A DNA stretch of 64,000 nt from Microbispora corallina. Lineage in GTDB: Bacteria > Actinomycetota > Actinomycetes > Streptosporangiales > Streptosporangiaceae. The position numbers and the translations under genes were made by a program. Positions 16,440-27,365 of the stretch are shown here, piece by piece. The stretch spans positions 1 through 64,000 of the forward strand of contig NZ_BOOC01000003.1 of assembly GCF_016863035.1 (NCBI RefSeq). The letters run 5' to 3'. The notes beneath the pieces were generated by a model. The model was given only the letters and a program-made list of their open reading frames with translations, did no database searches and was not told the origin of the DNA. Position 1 is the stretch's first letter. Every line of letters starts with the position of its first letter.

Positions 16440-19337
16440 ATGCTCGACAACGAGCCCACTGACGGGGCTGTGAGCCTTGACGGTGACACGACAACTGAAC
16501 GCAGCGACAGCGCCGCCGGGACGAGCGTCCCGGCCGGCCGCGCGACCACGCCGCCGCGCCGCCGCGCGGCGAGCCGCCCGGCCGGGCCTCCGCCCGAGCC
16601 GGACGACCTGCCGCCGCCCGTGACCACGGTGCCGGCCGCGGCGGCCGAGACGCGTACGGCCGGCGAGGCCGCGACCACGGAGCCGGCTTCCGCCGCTCCG
16701 GCCGAGGCCGCCCCCGAAGCGGCCCCGGCCCGGCCGAAGCGGGCCACCCGCCGTCGCGCGTCCGCCGCCGAGCCGGAGACCGCGGGGAGCGGCGCCGGGG
16801 AGCCGGGCGAGACGGCCGCGGCTGAGACCGCTCCCGCCGAGGAGCCCGTACGGCGTCGGCGCACGCGCAAGCGGATCGAGGAGCCGGCGCCCGAGCCGGA
16901 GCCCGTGGCGGAGGAGCAGGCGCCGGTCAGGCGCAGGCGCACCCGCGGCAGGAAAGACGAGGTCGCGCCGGAACGATCCAGGGCGATGAGCGCCGCCGAG
17001 GCCGAGGTGGCCGCCGCGCTGCGGCTCAACATGCCAGGTGAGGAGGATCTCACCGAGCCCTCGGCGTTCGAGCCCCTGAAGGGCGAGCTCCTCGACGTGG
17101 AGCCGCTCGACGACGACGGGACGCCCGAGGCCGAGGACCTCGACGAGGATCTGGCCGACGACCTCGACGAGGACCTCGACACGGATCTCGACGAGGACGA
17201 CGAGGAGCTCGCGGGCCGGCCGAGCCTCGTCAACGACCCGTTCGGGCTGTCCGCGCGGCAGGCCGAGGTCCCGTCGGTGACCTTCCAGGCGCCCCAGGCG
17301 GTGTTCCAGCCGCTGTTCCAGGCCCCCGACCCGTTCGCCGTCCCGGCGCCGCGGCCCGCCGCCCAGGCCGACCGCCTGGACCGGGCCGACGACCAGGCCG
17401 AGCCGGAGGAGGCCGACGAGGCCGCCGAGACGGGCGAGGAGGAGTCCGAGGGCGAGGGCGGCACGCGCCGGCGGCGCCGTCGTCGCGGCGGCCGCGGCCG
17501 GGGCTCCCGGACCAGGGACGCCGAGGACGGCGACGACTCCGAGTCCGAGGCGGAGGGCGAGGAGCCGCAGGCCGCGCAGGGCGAGGAGGAGGACCGCGAG
17601 AGCGAGGCCGACGACGAGGGGGGCTCCACCGGGTCCCGCCGTCGTCGCCGCCGTCGCCGCCGCGGGGGCGACGACGCCGACACCACTCCGGACGACCCGC
17701 CGAACACGGTGGTCCGCATCCGGGCCCCCCGTGCCACCCGGTCCACCTCGGTCGACGAGGTCCAGGGCGTGCGGGGCTCGACCCGGCTGGAGGCGAAGAA
17801 GCAGCGCCGCCGCGAAGGCCGCGAGCTGGGCAGGCGCCGCCCGCCGATCATCACCGAGTCGGAGTTCCTGGCCCGCCGCGAGGCGGTCGAGCGCGTCATG
17901 GTCGTGCGCCGCCACGGCGGCCGCACCCAGATCGCGGTGCTGGAGGACGGCGTCCTGGTCGAGCACTACGTCGACCGCGAGTCCAGCCAGTCGTACGTCG
18001 GCAACGTGTACCTCGGCAAGGTGCAGAACGTGCTGCCCTCGATGGAGGCCGCGTTCGTCGACATCGGCAAGGGCCGCAACGCCGTCCTGTACGCCGGCGA
18101 GGTGAACTTCGACACGGCCGGCCTTGAGGGCCAGCCCAAGCGGATCGAGGCGGCGCTCAAGTCGGGCCAGTCGGTGCTCGTCCAGGTCACCAAGGACCCG
18201 ATCGGCCACAAGGGCGCCCGGCTGACCTCGCAGGTCAGCCTGCCCGGCCGCTACCTCGTCTACGTGCCCGACGGCTCGATGACGGGCATCTCCCGCAAGC
18301 TCCCCGACAAGGAGCGGGCGCGGCTGAAGCAGATCCTCCGCAAGGTCATGCCGGAGAACGCGGGCGTGATCGTGCGCACCGCCGCCGAGGGCGCCTCGGA
18401 GGAGGAACTCGGCCGCGACGTGGCCCGTCTGTCGGCGCAGTGGGAGAACATCCAGCGCAAGGCCAAGTCGGCGAGCCCGCCTGAGCTGCTGTCCGGCGAG
18501 CCCGACCTCACGGTCCGGGTGGTCCGGGACGTCTTCAACGAGGACTTCACCCAGCTGGTCGTCGAGGGCGACGAGGCGTGGACGACGGTCGACGAGTACG
18601 TCCGGTACGTCGCGCCGCACCTGGCCGACCGGCTGAAGAAGTGGGACCCGGCGTCCGACGTCTTCGCCGCGTACCGGATCGACGAGCAGATCGCCAAGGC
18701 GATGGAGCGGAAGGTGTGGCTGCCGTCCGGCGGCTCGCTGGTGATCGACCGCACCGAGGCGATGACCGTCGTCGACGTCAACACCGGCAAGTTCACCGGC
18801 CAGGGCGGCAACCTCGAGGAGACCGTCACCCGCAACAACCTGGAGGCGGCCGAGGAGATCGTCCGCCAGCTCCGGCTGCGGGACATCGGCGGCATCATCG
18901 TGATCGACTTCATCGACATGGTGCTGGAGAGCAACCGCGACCTGGTGCTGCGTCGGCTGCTCGAATGCCTCGCCCGCGACCGGACCAAGCACCAGGTGGC
19001 CGAGGTCACCTCGCTGGGCCTGGTGCAGATGACCCGCAAGCGGGTCGGCCAGGGCCTGCTGGAGGCGTTCTCCACGCCGTGCGACTGCTGCCACGGCCGC
19101 GGCATCATCGTCTCGACCGAGCCGGTCGAGGCCAAGCCCGAGCCGCGCGGCACGCAGGGCAAGATGGCGGTCGAGAAGGCCGTGGCCGACAAGCTGGCCG
19201 CCTCGGAGGGCTCGGTGGCGGCAGCGTCCGCAAGCTCCCGGGAGAGCGTCACCGACGCCATCGACGGCGAGGAGGACGAGGTCTCGGCGTCCCACTCCCG
19301 TGGCCGTCGCCGTTCCCGGAGGAAGGCGGCCGACTGA
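16440..19337 (+). CDS. rne: Ribonuclease E/G
   Basis: This endoribonuclease processes rRNA and degrades mRNA. The 965-residue protein has an N-terminal 450-residue disordered region with Ala/Pro/Glu stretches, acidic runs ([16 protein letters not shown]) and Arg clusters ([12 protein letters not shown]). The S1 domain follows ([20 protein letters not shown]), then the catalytic RNase E/G core ([28 protein letters not shown]) and the zinc-link CDCCHGRG from about residue 881. The C terminus is again Arg-rich. The extended N terminus is usual for actinobacterial enzymes. GGAGAG precedes the ATG. Confidence 0.95.
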   Translation: MLDNEPTDGAVSLDGDTTTERSDSAAGTSVPAGRATTPPRRRAASRPAGPPPEPDDLPPPVTTVPAAAAETRTAGEAATTEPASAAPAEAAPEAAPARPKRATRRRASAAEPETAGSGAGEPGETAAAETAPAEEPVRRRRTRKRIEEPAPEPEPVAEEQAPVRRRRTRGRKDEVAPERSRAMSAAEAEVAAALRLNMPGEEDLTEPSAFEPLKGELLDVEPLDDDGTPEAEDLDEDLADDLDEDLDTDLDEDDEELAGRPSLVNDPFGLSARQAEVPSVTFQAPQAVFQPLFQAPDPFAVPAPRPAAQADRLDRADDQAEPEEADEAAETGEEESEGEGGTRRRRRRRGGRGRGSRTRDAEDGDDSESEAEGEEPQAAQGEEEDRESEADDEGGSTGSRRRRRRRRRGGDDADTTPDDPPNTVVRIRAPRATRSTSVDEVQGVRGSTRLEAKKQRRREGRELGRRRPPIITESEFLARREAVERVMVVRRHGGRTQIAVLEDGVLVEHYVDRESSQSYVGNVYLGKVQNVLPSMEAAFVDIGKGRNAVLYAGEVNFDTAGLEGQPKRIEAALKSGQSVLVQVTKDPIGHKGARLTSQVSLPGRYLVYVPDGSMTGISRKLPDKERARLKQILRKVMPENAGVIVRTAAEGASEEELGRDVARLSAQWENIQRKAKSASPPELLSGEPDLTVRVVRDVFNEDFTQLVVEGDEAWTTVDEYVRYVAPHLADRLKKWDPASDVFAAYRIDEQIAKAMERKVWLPSGGSLVIDRTEAMTVVDVNTGKFTGQGGNLEETVTRNNLEAAEEIVRQLRLRDIGGIIVIDFIDMVLESNRDLVLRRLLECLARDRTKHQVAEVTSLGLVQMTRKRVGQGLLEAFSTPCDCCHGRGIIVSTEPVEAKPEPRGTQGKMAVEKAVADKLAASEGSVAAASASSRESVTDAIDGEEDEVSASHSRGRRRSRRKAAD

Positions 19338-19344
19338 CGGTCGC

Positions 19345-19376
19345 GTCCCCGGATCCCGCCTGGGGTCCGGGGACGT
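19345..19376 (+). terminator. Hairpin after rne
   Basis: CGTCCCCGGA and TCCGGGGACG form a perfect 10-bp stem eight bases after the rne stop. No T-run follows; it may terminate or stabilise the message. Confidence 0.6.
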
Positions 19377-19409
19377 GCCGATTGAAATCGTCACCCGGTG
19401 GTCCGCCGG

Positions 19410-19440
19410 TTCGACCTCGGTACCGAACATCCGGTACCCT
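19410..19440 (+). promoter_or_regulatory. Candidate rplU promoter
   Basis: TTCGAC at 19410-19415 and TACCCT at 19435-19440 form a plausible -35/-10 pair. An inverted repeat GTACCG-AACATC-CGGTAC lies in the spacer. About 130 bases of untranslated leader would precede rplU. Confidence 0.4.
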
Positions 19441-19569
19441 TGTCATCCGGTGCGCCCCGAGTCGGCGCGCCTGGCTTCGCGCGCCTGCCCGGATCGCCGG
19501 TCGTCTCATCGACAGCTGACTGGATGCGGGGCGCGGCATCTCAGCATTAGCCAGAAGAAGGGTTCCGCG

Positions 19570-19884
19570 GTGTACGCGATCGTTCGTTGCGGCGGCAGGC
19601 AGCAGAAGGTCTCCGTCGGGGACGTCCTCGAGGTGGACAAGGTCGCCGGAGAGGTTGGCTCCTCGGTGTCGCTGCCGGCGGTGCTCGTCGTCAACGACGG
19701 CGATGTCACCACCGACGCCGCCACGCTTGCCCGGTTCCAGGTGACCGCCGAGATCCTCGGCGAGACCAAGGGCCCCAAGATCCGCATTCTGAAGTACAAG
19801 AACAAGACCGGGTACAAGAAGCGCCAGGGTCACCGCCAGCGGTACACCCAGGTCAAGGTCACCGGCATCAACCCCGGACAGTAA
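19570..19884 (+). CDS. rplU: 50S ribosomal protein L21
   Basis: L21 binds 23S rRNA domain IV near L20. The 104-residue product starts at GTG 19570 and reads [17 protein letters not shown], with the C-terminal [14 protein letters not shown] typical of the family. AGAAGAAGGG lies just upstream as ribosome site. It pairs with rpmA 45 bases downstream, the usual order. Confidence 0.97.
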   Translation: MYAIVRCGGRQQKVSVGDVLEVDKVAGEVGSSVSLPAVLVVNDGDVTTDAATLARFQVTAEILGETKGPKIRILKYKNKTGYKKRQGHRQRYTQVKVTGINPGQ

Positions 19885-19929
19885 TTTCCCGGGGGACGAC
19901 CCCCGCTTACCCCCGAAAGGGAGTGAACC

Positions 19930-20187
19930 ATGGCACACAAGAAGGGCGCCTCGTCCACCCGGAACGGTCGTGACTCGAACGCCCAGCGCCTCGGCGTGAA
20001 GCGCTTCGGCGGTCAGCTGGTGAACGCCGGCGAGATCATCGTCCGGCAGCGCGGCACGCACTTCCACCCGGGCGACAACGTCGGCCGCGGCGGCGACGAC
20101 ACCCTGTTCGCGCTGGCCGCCGGCCACGTGCAGTTCGGCACCAAGCGCGGGCGCCGCGCGGTGAGCATCATCCCGCTCGCGGAGTAG
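19930..20187 (+). CDS. rpmA: 50S ribosomal protein L27
   Basis: L27 sits at the peptidyl-transferase centre. The 85-residue protein starts [20 protein letters not shown] with no N-terminal extension of the kind cleaved in Firmicutes. The RBS GAAAGGGAG precedes the ATG. A strong terminator follows within 40 bases, between it and obgE. Confidence 0.97.
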   Translation: MAHKKGASSTRNGRDSNAQRLGVKRFGGQLVNAGEIIVRQRGTHFHPGDNVGRGGDDTLFALAAGHVQFGTKRGRRAVSIIPLAE

Positions 20188-20226
20188 ATCCGCCCACGGG
20201 AACACAAGCGCCACAAACGCAGCTGG

Positions 20227-20267
20227 ATGAGGCGGATCGAGCACTCGGTCCGCCTCATTCGCTTTTT
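20227..20267 (+). terminator. Terminator between rpmA and obgE
   Basis: ATGAGGCGGA / TCCGCCTCAT arms (20227-20236 and 20249-20258) enclose a second CGAG-CA-CTCG stem, and TTTTT follows at 20263-20267. obgE begins 21 bases later. Confidence 0.85.
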
Positions 20268-20287
20268 CAGAAAGGGGGGAGCGGCTG

Positions 20288-21640
20288 ATGGCCGACTTCG
20301 TCGACCACGTCGTCCTGCACATCAAGGCGGGAGACGGGGGGAACGGCTGCGCCTCCATCCACCGGGAGAAGTTCAAGCCCCTGGGCGGCCCGGACGGCGG
20401 CAACGGCGGCCGCGGCGGTGACGTGATCCTGGAGGTGGACCCCAACACGTCCACCCTCCTCGACTACCACCACCGGCCCCACCGCAGGGCCGGCAACGGC
20501 AAGCAGGGCATGGGCTCCAACAGGGACGGCGCGAACGGCGAGGACCTCGTCCTGCCGGTCCCCAACGGCACCGTGGTCAGGAGCGCGGAGACGGGCGAGG
20601 TGCTGGTCGACCTGGTCGGCGCGGGCACCCGGTACGTCGCGTCCCAGGGCGGGTTCGGCGGCCTCGGCAACGCCGCGCTGGCCAACTCCCGGCGCAAGGC
20701 CCCCGGGTTCGCGCTGCTCGGCGAGCCGGGCGACGAGGCCGACGTGGTCCTGGAGCTGAAGACCGTCGCCGACGTCGCGCTCGTGGGCTTCCCCAACGCC
20801 GGCAAGTCGTCGCTGATCGCCGCCCTCTCGGCGGCCCGTCCGAAGATCGCCGACTACCCGTTCACCACGCTGATTCCCAACCTCGGTGTGGTGACGGCGG
20901 GCGAGACCGTCTTCACGGTGGCCGACGTCCCCGGGCTCATCCCCGGCGCCTCCGAGGGCCGGGGCCTCGGCCACGAGTTCCTGCGCCACGTGGAGCGCTG
21001 CTCGACGATCGTGCACGTCCTCGACTGCGCCACGATGGAGCCGGGACGCGACCCGCTGACCGACTTCGACGTCATCGAGGCCGAGCTCGCGGCGTACGGG
21101 TCGCTGCAGGACCGGCCGCGGCTGGTCGCGCTGAACAAGGTCGACGTCCCGGACGGCCGGGAGCTCGCCGACATCGTCACGCCCCTGCTGGAGGAGCGCG
21201 GCCTGCGGGTCTTCGAGATCTCCGCGGCCAGCCACGAGGGCCTGCGGCCCCTGACGTACGCGATGGGGGAGATGGTCGCCCGGGCCCGGGCCGAGGCGCC
21301 GGTCGAGGAGCCGACGCGGCTGGTCATCCGGCCCAAGCAGCTCGGCGAGACCGGCTTCGCGGTGCGGCGGGTCGCCGAGAACACCTTCCAGGTCACCGGC
21401 GAGAAGCCCGAGCGGTGGATCCGCCAGACCGACTTCGCCAACGACGAGGCCGTCGGCTACCTGGCCGACCGGCTCGAACGGCTCGGGGTCGAGGAGGCGC
21501 TGATCGGGGCCGGCGCGCTGCCGGGCGCCGAAGTGGTCATCGGCCCGATGCAGGGCGGCTACGTCTTCGACTGGCAGCCGTCGCAGGGCGCGGCGGCGGC
21601 GGCCCTGGGCCCCCGCGGCACCGACAGGCGCCTCGGCTAG
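20288..21640 (+). CDS. obgE: Obg-family GTPase
   Basis: Obg is an essential GTPase linked to ribosome assembly, growth control and differentiation. The 450-residue protein has the Gly-rich Obg domain (to about 160, with [10 protein letters not shown] and GGFGGLGN), a G domain with G1 [10 protein letters not shown] at about 168-177, G3 DVPGLIPGA and G4 NKVD, and a C-terminal OCT domain to about 430. It starts just behind a terminator, so expression depends on read-through or on a promoter inside the terminator region. proB follows after 66 bases. Confidence 0.96.
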   Translation: MADFVDHVVLHIKAGDGGNGCASIHREKFKPLGGPDGGNGGRGGDVILEVDPNTSTLLDYHHRPHRRAGNGKQGMGSNRDGANGEDLVLPVPNGTVVRSAETGEVLVDLVGAGTRYVASQGGFGGLGNAALANSRRKAPGFALLGEPGDEADVVLELKTVADVALVGFPNAGKSSLIAALSAARPKIADYPFTTLIPNLGVVTAGETVFTVADVPGLIPGASEGRGLGHEFLRHVERCSTIVHVLDCATMEPGRDPLTDFDVIEAELAAYGSLQDRPRLVALNKVDVPDGRELADIVTPLLEERGLRVFEISAASHEGLRPLTYAMGEMVARARAEAPVEEPTRLVIRPKQLGETGFAVRRVAENTFQVTGEKPERWIRQTDFANDEAVGYLADRLERLGVEEALIGAGALPGAEVVIGPMQGGYVFDWQPSQGAAAAALGPRGTDRRLG

Positions 21641-21706
21641 ATAATCGGCGGGAACCCACCGTACGGGCGGCACGCCCGGCGGGGGACGAGCGGGACAGGG
21701 AGCGGC

Positions 21707-22828
21707 GTGTCAGGCAGGGACCGCATCCGCGCGGCCGCGCGGCTGGTCGTCAAGGTGGGCTCGTCCTCCCTGACGACCCCCGAGGGCATGATCGACGTCG
21801 ACCGGGTCGACGCCCTCGTCGACGTGCTCGCCGCCCGGCGGCGGGAGGGCACCCAGATCGTGCTCGTGTCGTCCGGGGCCATCGCGGCCGGGCTCGGCCC
21901 GCTCGGGCTGCGCGCCCGGCCGAAGGACCTGGCGACCCAGCAGGCGGCGGCCTCGGTCGGGCAGGGTGTGCTGGTCGCCCGCTACACCTCCTCCTTCGCC
22001 CGCTACAGCCTGCGCGTCGGCCAGGTCCTGCTGACGGCCGACGACATGATGCGCCGCTCGCACCACCGCAACGCCCAGCGGACGCTCGCCCGGCTCCTGG
22101 AGCTCGGCATCGTCCCCGTGGTCAACGAGAACGACACGGTGGCCACCGACGAGATCCGCTTCGGCGACAACGACCGGCTGGCCGCGTTGGTGGCCCACCT
22201 GACCCACGCCGACGCCATGGTGCTGCTGTCCGACGTGGACGCCCTCTACGACGGCGACCCCAGGAAGGACGGCGCCCGGCGGATCGCGGAGGTCCGCGGC
22301 CCGGAGGACCTGGAGGGCGTGGAGCTGGGCACCTCGGGACGCGTCGGCACCGGCGGCATGGTCACCAAGGTGCAGGCGGCCCGCATCGCGACCGGCGCCG
22401 GCGTGCCGGTCGTGCTGACCGCCGCGGCGCACGCCGCGCAGGCGCTGGCCGGGGCCGACGTCGGCACCTACTTCCGGCCCGGCGGCCGCCACCCCGGCAC
22501 CCGGCTGCTCTGGCTGGCCCACGCGGCCACCGGCCGGGGACGGCTGCACCTGGACCAGGGGGCGGTCGAGGCCGTCGTCGGGCGGCGCAAGTCGCTGCTG
22601 CCGGCGGGCGTCGTGAAGGTCGAGGGCGACTTCGCCGCCGGCGACCCGGTCGACCTCGTCGGCCCGCGCGGCGTCCCGGTCGCCCGCGGGCTGGTGAACT
22701 ACGACGCGGCGGAGATCCCCGAGCTGCTCGGGCGGTCCACCCGCGAGCTGGCGAGCACGCTCGGCCCCGAGTACGAGCGGGAGCTCATCCACCGGGACGA
22801 CATCGTCATACTGGAGCACACGCACTGA
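21707..22828 (+). CDS. proB: Glutamate 5-kinase
   Basis: Catalyses the first step of proline synthesis, glutamate to glutamyl-5-phosphate. The 373-residue protein has the amino-acid-kinase domain (VKVGSSSLT, SSGAIAAG, VNENDTVATDEIRFGDND) and a C-terminal PUA domain from about 280. It starts at GTG 21707 after an AGGGAG site. proA lies 18 bases downstream, so the pair is an operon, possibly with obgE. Confidence 0.96.
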   Translation: MSGRDRIRAAARLVVKVGSSSLTTPEGMIDVDRVDALVDVLAARRREGTQIVLVSSGAIAAGLGPLGLRARPKDLATQQAAASVGQGVLVARYTSSFARYSLRVGQVLLTADDMMRRSHHRNAQRTLARLLELGIVPVVNENDTVATDEIRFGDNDRLAALVAHLTHADAMVLLSDVDALYDGDPRKDGARRIAEVRGPEDLEGVELGTSGRVGTGGMVTKVQAARIATGAGVPVVLTAAAHAAQALAGADVGTYFRPGGRHPGTRLLWLAHAATGRGRLHLDQGAVEAVVGRRKSLLPAGVVKVEGDFAAGDPVDLVGPRGVPVARGLVNYDAAEIPELLGRSTRELASTLGPEYERELIHRDDIVILEHTH

Positions 22829-22846
22829 CGACAGGAGCGCGAGGCA

Positions 22847-24103
22847 ATGTCTGAGGCAGAGGACTTCCTGAAGGTGGCGCGGGCGGCCAGGGAGGCCGCG
22901 ACGGCCCTCGCGCCGCTGCCGCGCGCGCCCAAGGACGCGGCGCTGCTGGCGGTCGCGGACGCCCTGGAGGCGGCGACCGGCGAGATCGTCGCGGCCAACG
23001 CCGACGACGTCGAGCGGGCCCGGGAGGGCGGCACGTCGGAGGCCATGATCGACCGGCTGCGGCTCGACGCCGGCCGCGTCGCCAAGATCGCCCAGGCCGT
23101 GCGGCACGTGGCCGGCCTGCCCGACCCGGTCGGCGAGGTCGTGCGCGGGAGCACGCTGCCGAACGGCCTGGAGCTCCGCCAGGTGCGGGTGCCCCTCGGC
23201 GTGATCGGCATCGTCTACGAGGGCCGGCCCAACGTGACCGTCGACGCCGCCGCCCTGTGCCTGAAGAGCGGCAACGCCGTGCTGCTGCGCGGCTCGTCCA
23301 GCGCCTACTCCTCGAACACCGTGCTCGTGCGGATCATGCAGGAGGCCCTGGCCGGGACCGACGTGCCCGCCGACGCCGTGCAGCTGGTGCCGGGCCGCAG
23401 CCGTGAGTCGGTCAAGCACCTGATGCGCGCCCGTGGCCTGGTCGACGTGCTGATCCCGCGCGGCGGCGCCTCGCTGATCAACAGCATCGTGGAGGAGTCG
23501 ACCGTCCCCGTGATCGAGACCGGCGTCGGCAACTGCCACGTCTACGTCGACGCGGACGCGGACATCGACACCGCGATCACGATCCTCGTCAACGCCAAGG
23601 CGCAGCGTCCCTCGGTGTGCAACGCGGCCGAGACCTTCCTCGTGCACGCCGGGATCGCCGACGCGTTCGTGCCCCGGGCGCTGGCGGCGCTCAAGGACGC
23701 GGGCGTGACCGTCCACGGGGACGAGCGCACCCGGGCCTACAGCCCCGACGTGGTGCCCGTCACCGAGGACGACTACCGCGCCGAGTTCCTCTCGCTCGAC
23801 ATCGCCGCCGCCGTCGTCGACTCGCTCGACGAGGCCGTGTCGCACATCAGGCGGTACGGCTCCGCCCACACGGACGCCATCGTCACCCGTTCCCAGCAGG
23901 CCGCGCGGCGGTTCGTGGCGACCGTGGACTCGGCCGCGGTGGCCGTCAACGCCTCGACCCGCTTCACGGACGGCGGCGAGTTCGGGTTCGGGGCGGAGAT
24001 CGGCATCTCGACGCAGAAGCTGCACGCCCGCGGGCCGATGGGGCTGCCGGAGCTGACCTCCACCAAGTGGATCTACACCGGCGACGGGCACATCCGGGTC
24101 TGA
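22847..24103 (+). CDS. proA: Glutamate-5-semialdehyde dehydrogenase
   Basis: Reduces glutamyl-5-phosphate to the semialdehyde with NADPH. The 418-residue protein has the family length, the [14 protein letters not shown] segment and the catalytic Cys at about residue 258 in SVCNAAET. The C terminus carries [21 protein letters not shown], characteristic of ProA. A GGAG site precedes the ATG. Confidence 0.96.
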   Translation: MSEAEDFLKVARAAREAATALAPLPRAPKDAALLAVADALEAATGEIVAANADDVERAREGGTSEAMIDRLRLDAGRVAKIAQAVRHVAGLPDPVGEVVRGSTLPNGLELRQVRVPLGVIGIVYEGRPNVTVDAAALCLKSGNAVLLRGSSSAYSSNTVLVRIMQEALAGTDVPADAVQLVPGRSRESVKHLMRARGLVDVLIPRGGASLINSIVEESTVPVIETGVGNCHVYVDADADIDTAITILVNAKAQRPSVCNAAETFLVHAGIADAFVPRALAALKDAGVTVHGDERTRAYSPDVVPVTEDDYRAEFLSLDIAAAVVDSLDEAVSHIRRYGSAHTDAIVTRSQQAARRFVATVDSAAVAVNASTRFTDGGEFGFGAEIGISTQKLHARGPMGLPELTSTKWIYTGDGHIRV

Positions 24104-24255
24104 CCGCCGCGTCCGGACGGCGGCTGCCTCGGGCCGCCCTGGCCGGTCGCGTGTCGTGGGGTGGTTGGCGCAGGCTTCAACCGGCTTAAACCGGTGCGCA
24201 ACCCCGGCGCGCCTCCGAGACTCCGCCGTCCCGGGCCGCTATGGTTGGCGCTCCT

Positions 24256-26073
24256 ATGGCTGGACGTCTGGGGCGGGTCGGCCCGTACACGCTGCTGCGG
24301 CGGCTGGGCCGGGGCGGCATGGGCGAGGTCTACCTCGCCGCCAACCGCCGGGGCGATCACGTCGCGGTGAAGCTGCTCCGCGACCCCATCGAGAACGACC
24401 CGGACGCCCGATTACGGCTCGAACGCGAGGTCCGAGCCCTGCGGCGGGTCGAGAGCCCGTACGTCGCCCAGGTGCTCGACGCGGACCTGTCGGGTGACCG
24501 GCCGTACCTCGTCATCGAGTACATCGAGGGCGAGACGCTGCTCGACGCCGTACGGCGGAGCGGGCCGCTGACGCGCGGCGGTCTCGTCGCGCTCGCCCAG
24601 GGCCTCGCCACCGCGCTCGCGATCATCCACGCCGGCGGCGTGGTGCACCGGGACGTCAAACCGGCCAACGTGCTGCTGGCCTCCGACGGGCCCGTGCTGA
24701 TCGACTTCGGGATCGCCCAGGTGCTCGACGCCACCCGGGTCACGATGACCGGGACCTTCCTCGGCACCCCCGGCTACTGCGCCCCCGAGTTGTACGCGGA
24801 CGAGGAGGTGGGGGCGCCCGCGGACGTCCACGGCTGGGCGGCCACCGTGGCGTTCGCCGCCACCGGCCGTCCCACCTTCGGCAGGGGGACGGCCGAGGCC
24901 CAGATGTACGCCGTGCTGAACGGCAAGGCCGACCTGGTGGGCGTGCCGGCGGCCCTGCTGCCCCTCGTCCGGGCCGCGCTGCACCGCGACCCGGACCGCC
25001 GCCCGACGGCCGCGCTCCTCGCCGACCGCCTCCTGCGCCTCGCCCGCGCCTACGAGACGCCCGCGTCCCGGCGGCGCGCCGCGGACGAGCGGTCGGCGGT
25101 CGCGGCCGAGCCGGACGAGGAGGCCGCCAAGCCGGCCAAGACGGCCAAGACGGTTACGCCGTCCGGTCAGGCCGGGGCGGCCCGCCGCGACGCCGACGCC
25201 GCGGACCGGCGGGACGCTCAGGACGGCGCCGAGCGGCCCGGCCGGGACGACGAGAGACGTCCGGGGCGGCGGACAGGCAGGGACGACGCGGGACGTCCCG
25301 AGCGGCGCCCCGGTCCGGACGACGCGGGACGTCCCGAACGACGGCCCGCACGCGACGGTCCCGGGCGTGGCGAGCGGCGGACGGGCCAGGAGGGCCGGGC
25401 CGAGCGCGGCGGCGCGGACGGGGCCGCCCGTTCCCGCCCCGCCGCGGCTCCCGCGGGCGGGCGCCGGCCCAGGGCGGCGGGCCGCGACGGGCGGGCGGAG
25501 TCGGCGCTCGCGGTGGAGGCGCCGCCCGAGGAGGGCGCGGCCGAGACCGCGATCGGCATCCCGACCGGGAGCGCGGCCATGCTCGTGCTCGCGGTGATCG
25601 CCGTCCCCTGTGTGGTGGTCGCGGTGATCTACCCGCTGACCGCGTTCGCGATCACGGCGGCCTTCGGCGTGGTGACGAGGGCCGTGTGGACGAGCCACTG
25701 GCTGGTCCGCAACCGCAGGCCCGGGCGGTTCCGCGGGGTCCTGCGGGTGCTGACGTTCCCCGTGGCGCTGGCCGGCTCGCTCGTCTCCGCCGTCGCGTGG
25801 CCGGGCCTTCCGGCGGCCGCCGCCGGCTTCGTCGCGCTGTGGGTGGCGGCCGGGACGCGCCTGGAGCCGCAGTGGTGGACCCAGGCGGTGCCCGTCACGG
25901 TCGCCGGGGTCGCCTTCGGCGTGGTCAGCGGAGGCATCCTCGGACGGGAGGTCGAGCGGGCCGGAGCCGCCATGCCGGGCCTACGCAGGGAGGGCCTGCG
26001 GGCGCTCGCCGTCCTCGGCGGCTTCGTCGCGTTGTGCGCCGCCGCCGTGCAGGCCGTCGCGCTGTTCGTCTGA
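24256..26073 (+). CDS. Membrane Ser/Thr protein kinase
   Basis: The 605-residue protein has an N-terminal Hanks-type kinase domain: GRGGMGEVY loop, Lys at about 39 (AVKLL), HRDVKPAN with Asp at about 133, and DFG at about 150-152. A charged Arg/Asp/Gly-rich disordered stretch (about 265-420) leads to four or five hydrophobic segments in the C-terminal 170 residues, so it is membrane-anchored without a PASTA sensor. ATG 24256 is preferred: TATGGT at 24240-24245 looks like a -10 box, which would make the ATG at 24241 part of the promoter. The substrate is unknown. Confidence 0.9.
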   Translation: MAGRLGRVGPYTLLRRLGRGGMGEVYLAANRRGDHVAVKLLRDPIENDPDARLRLEREVRALRRVESPYVAQVLDADLSGDRPYLVIEYIEGETLLDAVRRSGPLTRGGLVALAQGLATALAIIHAGGVVHRDVKPANVLLASDGPVLIDFGIAQVLDATRVTMTGTFLGTPGYCAPELYADEEVGAPADVHGWAATVAFAATGRPTFGRGTAEAQMYAVLNGKADLVGVPAALLPLVRAALHRDPDRRPTAALLADRLLRLARAYETPASRRRAADERSAVAAEPDEEAAKPAKTAKTVTPSGQAGAARRDADAADRRDAQDGAERPGRDDERRPGRRTGRDDAGRPERRPGPDDAGRPERRPARDGPGRGERRTGQEGRAERGGADGAARSRPAAAPAGGRRPRAAGRDGRAESALAVEAPPEEGAAETAIGIPTGSAAMLVLAVIAVPCVVVAVIYPLTAFAITAAFGVVTRAVWTSHWLVRNRRPGRFRGVLRVLTFPVALAGSLVSAVAWPGLPAAAAGFVALWVAAGTRLEPQWWTQAVPVTVAGVAFGVVSGGILGREVERAGAAMPGLRREGLRALAVLGGFVALCAAAVQAVALFV

Positions 26074-26109
26074 CGGGGTGGGTACGCCGTCGCGCTGTTC
26101 GTCTGACGG
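26053..26109. repeat. Tandem duplication over the kinase 3' end
   Basis: A 24-base sequence including the kinase stop codon (26053-26076) recurs exactly at 26086-26109, period 33 bases, and a nine-base third partial copy starts at 26118. It looks like a recent slippage duplication. Confidence 0.75.
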
Positions 26110-26236
26110 CCGGATACGCCGTCGCGCGTCTCGCCGGGCGGTTGGCGCGCCGTGCCCTCTCATCTGGCGCGGTACGGGCCTCGGCGCCCGCCACTGGGCG
26201 GGCCGCGGGACGGGCGAGACGCGAACTACGGGGCGC

Positions 26237-27256
26237 TCAGTTCTCCCGGCGGGCGAAGCGGTTGAAGATGCGCTCGCCGGCGTTCACCGCGCCCTCGGCG
26301 ACGTCGCGGAGCACGCCGATGAACGGGTCCTGCGACTGCGCCCACGACTCGCGGTAGGAGTTGGCCGCCGCCTTGACCTCGTCGGTGATCTTCGCGTTGG
26401 CGTCGTCCGCACGGCGCGGGTAGTCGCCCGCCAGGATGCGCTCGTACTCGCCGCTGCGCCGCCACCGGTCGAGCTCGGCCACCCGGGTGACCGCGAAGGG
26501 GTGCGTGGTGCCGAGCATGTTGAGGACCTTGAGCAGGCCGTCGCGGACGTCGCCCGCCGTGTCGTACTCCCGGGCCTGGTCGAGGAAGGCCTCGATGTTC
26601 ATCTCGTGCAGCCGCGAGCCGCCGGCCAGCTTCATCAGGGCCCGCAGGGCGGCGTCGGGGTCCTGCCCGGCCACCAGGCCGCCGCGGTCGGCGGACATCT
26701 CGGCCTTGCGCTGCCACTCCTCCAGCGCGGCCACGATCACGCGCAGGCCGATGTACCCGAGCGGGATCCACGCGACGCGGGTGGCGAGCCGGGTGAGGAC
26801 CGCCAGCATGGTGCCGTAGACGGCGTGCCCGGACAGGATGTGGGCCGTCTCGTGGCCGATGACGAACCGCAGCTCCTCCTCGTCCATCAGGTCGAGGATC
26901 CCGGTCGAGACGATGATGAACGGCTCGTCGAAGCCGATCGCCATGGCGTACGCCTTCGGGTCCTGCTGGACGTAGATCTCCGGGATCCGGTGCAGGTCGA
27001 GGATGTACGCGCTGTCGCGGCCCATGTCGTAGAGCGCGCGGAACTGGGTGTCGGTCGTGCGCACCGCGGAGGCCAGGAACATCAGCCGCAGCCGGCGCTC
27101 GCTGAAGAGCCCCGACATGCGCTTGAGCACCGAGTCGAACCCACTGAGCGAACGCATCGCGACCAGCGCGGACCGGTCGGCGGGGTGTTCGTAGGCTCGG
27201 GAGCTGATGCCGGGCAGCTGCACGCGATTGCGATCGGGAGTGGTCATGCTCCGCAT
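26237..27256 (-). CDS. M48-family zinc metalloprotease
   Basis: The zinc motif HExxH is present as GHETAH, and the downstream AEMSADRGG supplies the third ligand region, as in M48 peptidases such as HtpX. Hydrophobic residues around the motif (YGTMLAVLTRLATRVAWIPLGYIG) suggest one or two membrane segments. The product is 339 residues from ATG 27256 or 336 from ATG 27247; the former has GGGAC seven bases upstream. It is divergent from nadD, 109 bases away. Confidence 0.88.
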   Translation of the reverse strand: MRSMTTPDRNRVQLPGISSRAYEHPADRSALVAMRSLSGFDSVLKRMSGLFSERRLRLMFLASAVRTTDTQFRALYDMGRDSAYILDLHRIPEIYVQQDPKAYAMAIGFDEPFIIVSTGILDLMDEEELRFVIGHETAHILSGHAVYGTMLAVLTRLATRVAWIPLGYIGLRVIVAALEEWQRKAEMSADRGGLVAGQDPDAALRALMKLAGGSRLHEMNIEAFLDQAREYDTAGDVRDGLLKVLNMLGTTHPFAVTRVAELDRWRRSGEYERILAGDYPRRADDANAKITDEVKAAANSYRESWAQSQDPFIGVLRDVAEGAVNAGERIFNRFARREN

Positions 27257-27365
27257 GCTATGTCCCACGGACTGGACGCGCGCGGGAGTGCCGTACGAGG
27301 CGAAAACGTGACCAAGCCGGGGCCGGTTTCGGGCCTGTCCGGGCGTGCACTTTATGCTCCGTTCC

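Noticed and set aside
24241-24255. ATG 24241 as the kinase start
   Set aside because: This ATG is part of a likely -10 box TATGGT, and ATG 24256 gives the usual short N terminus before the kinase domain.
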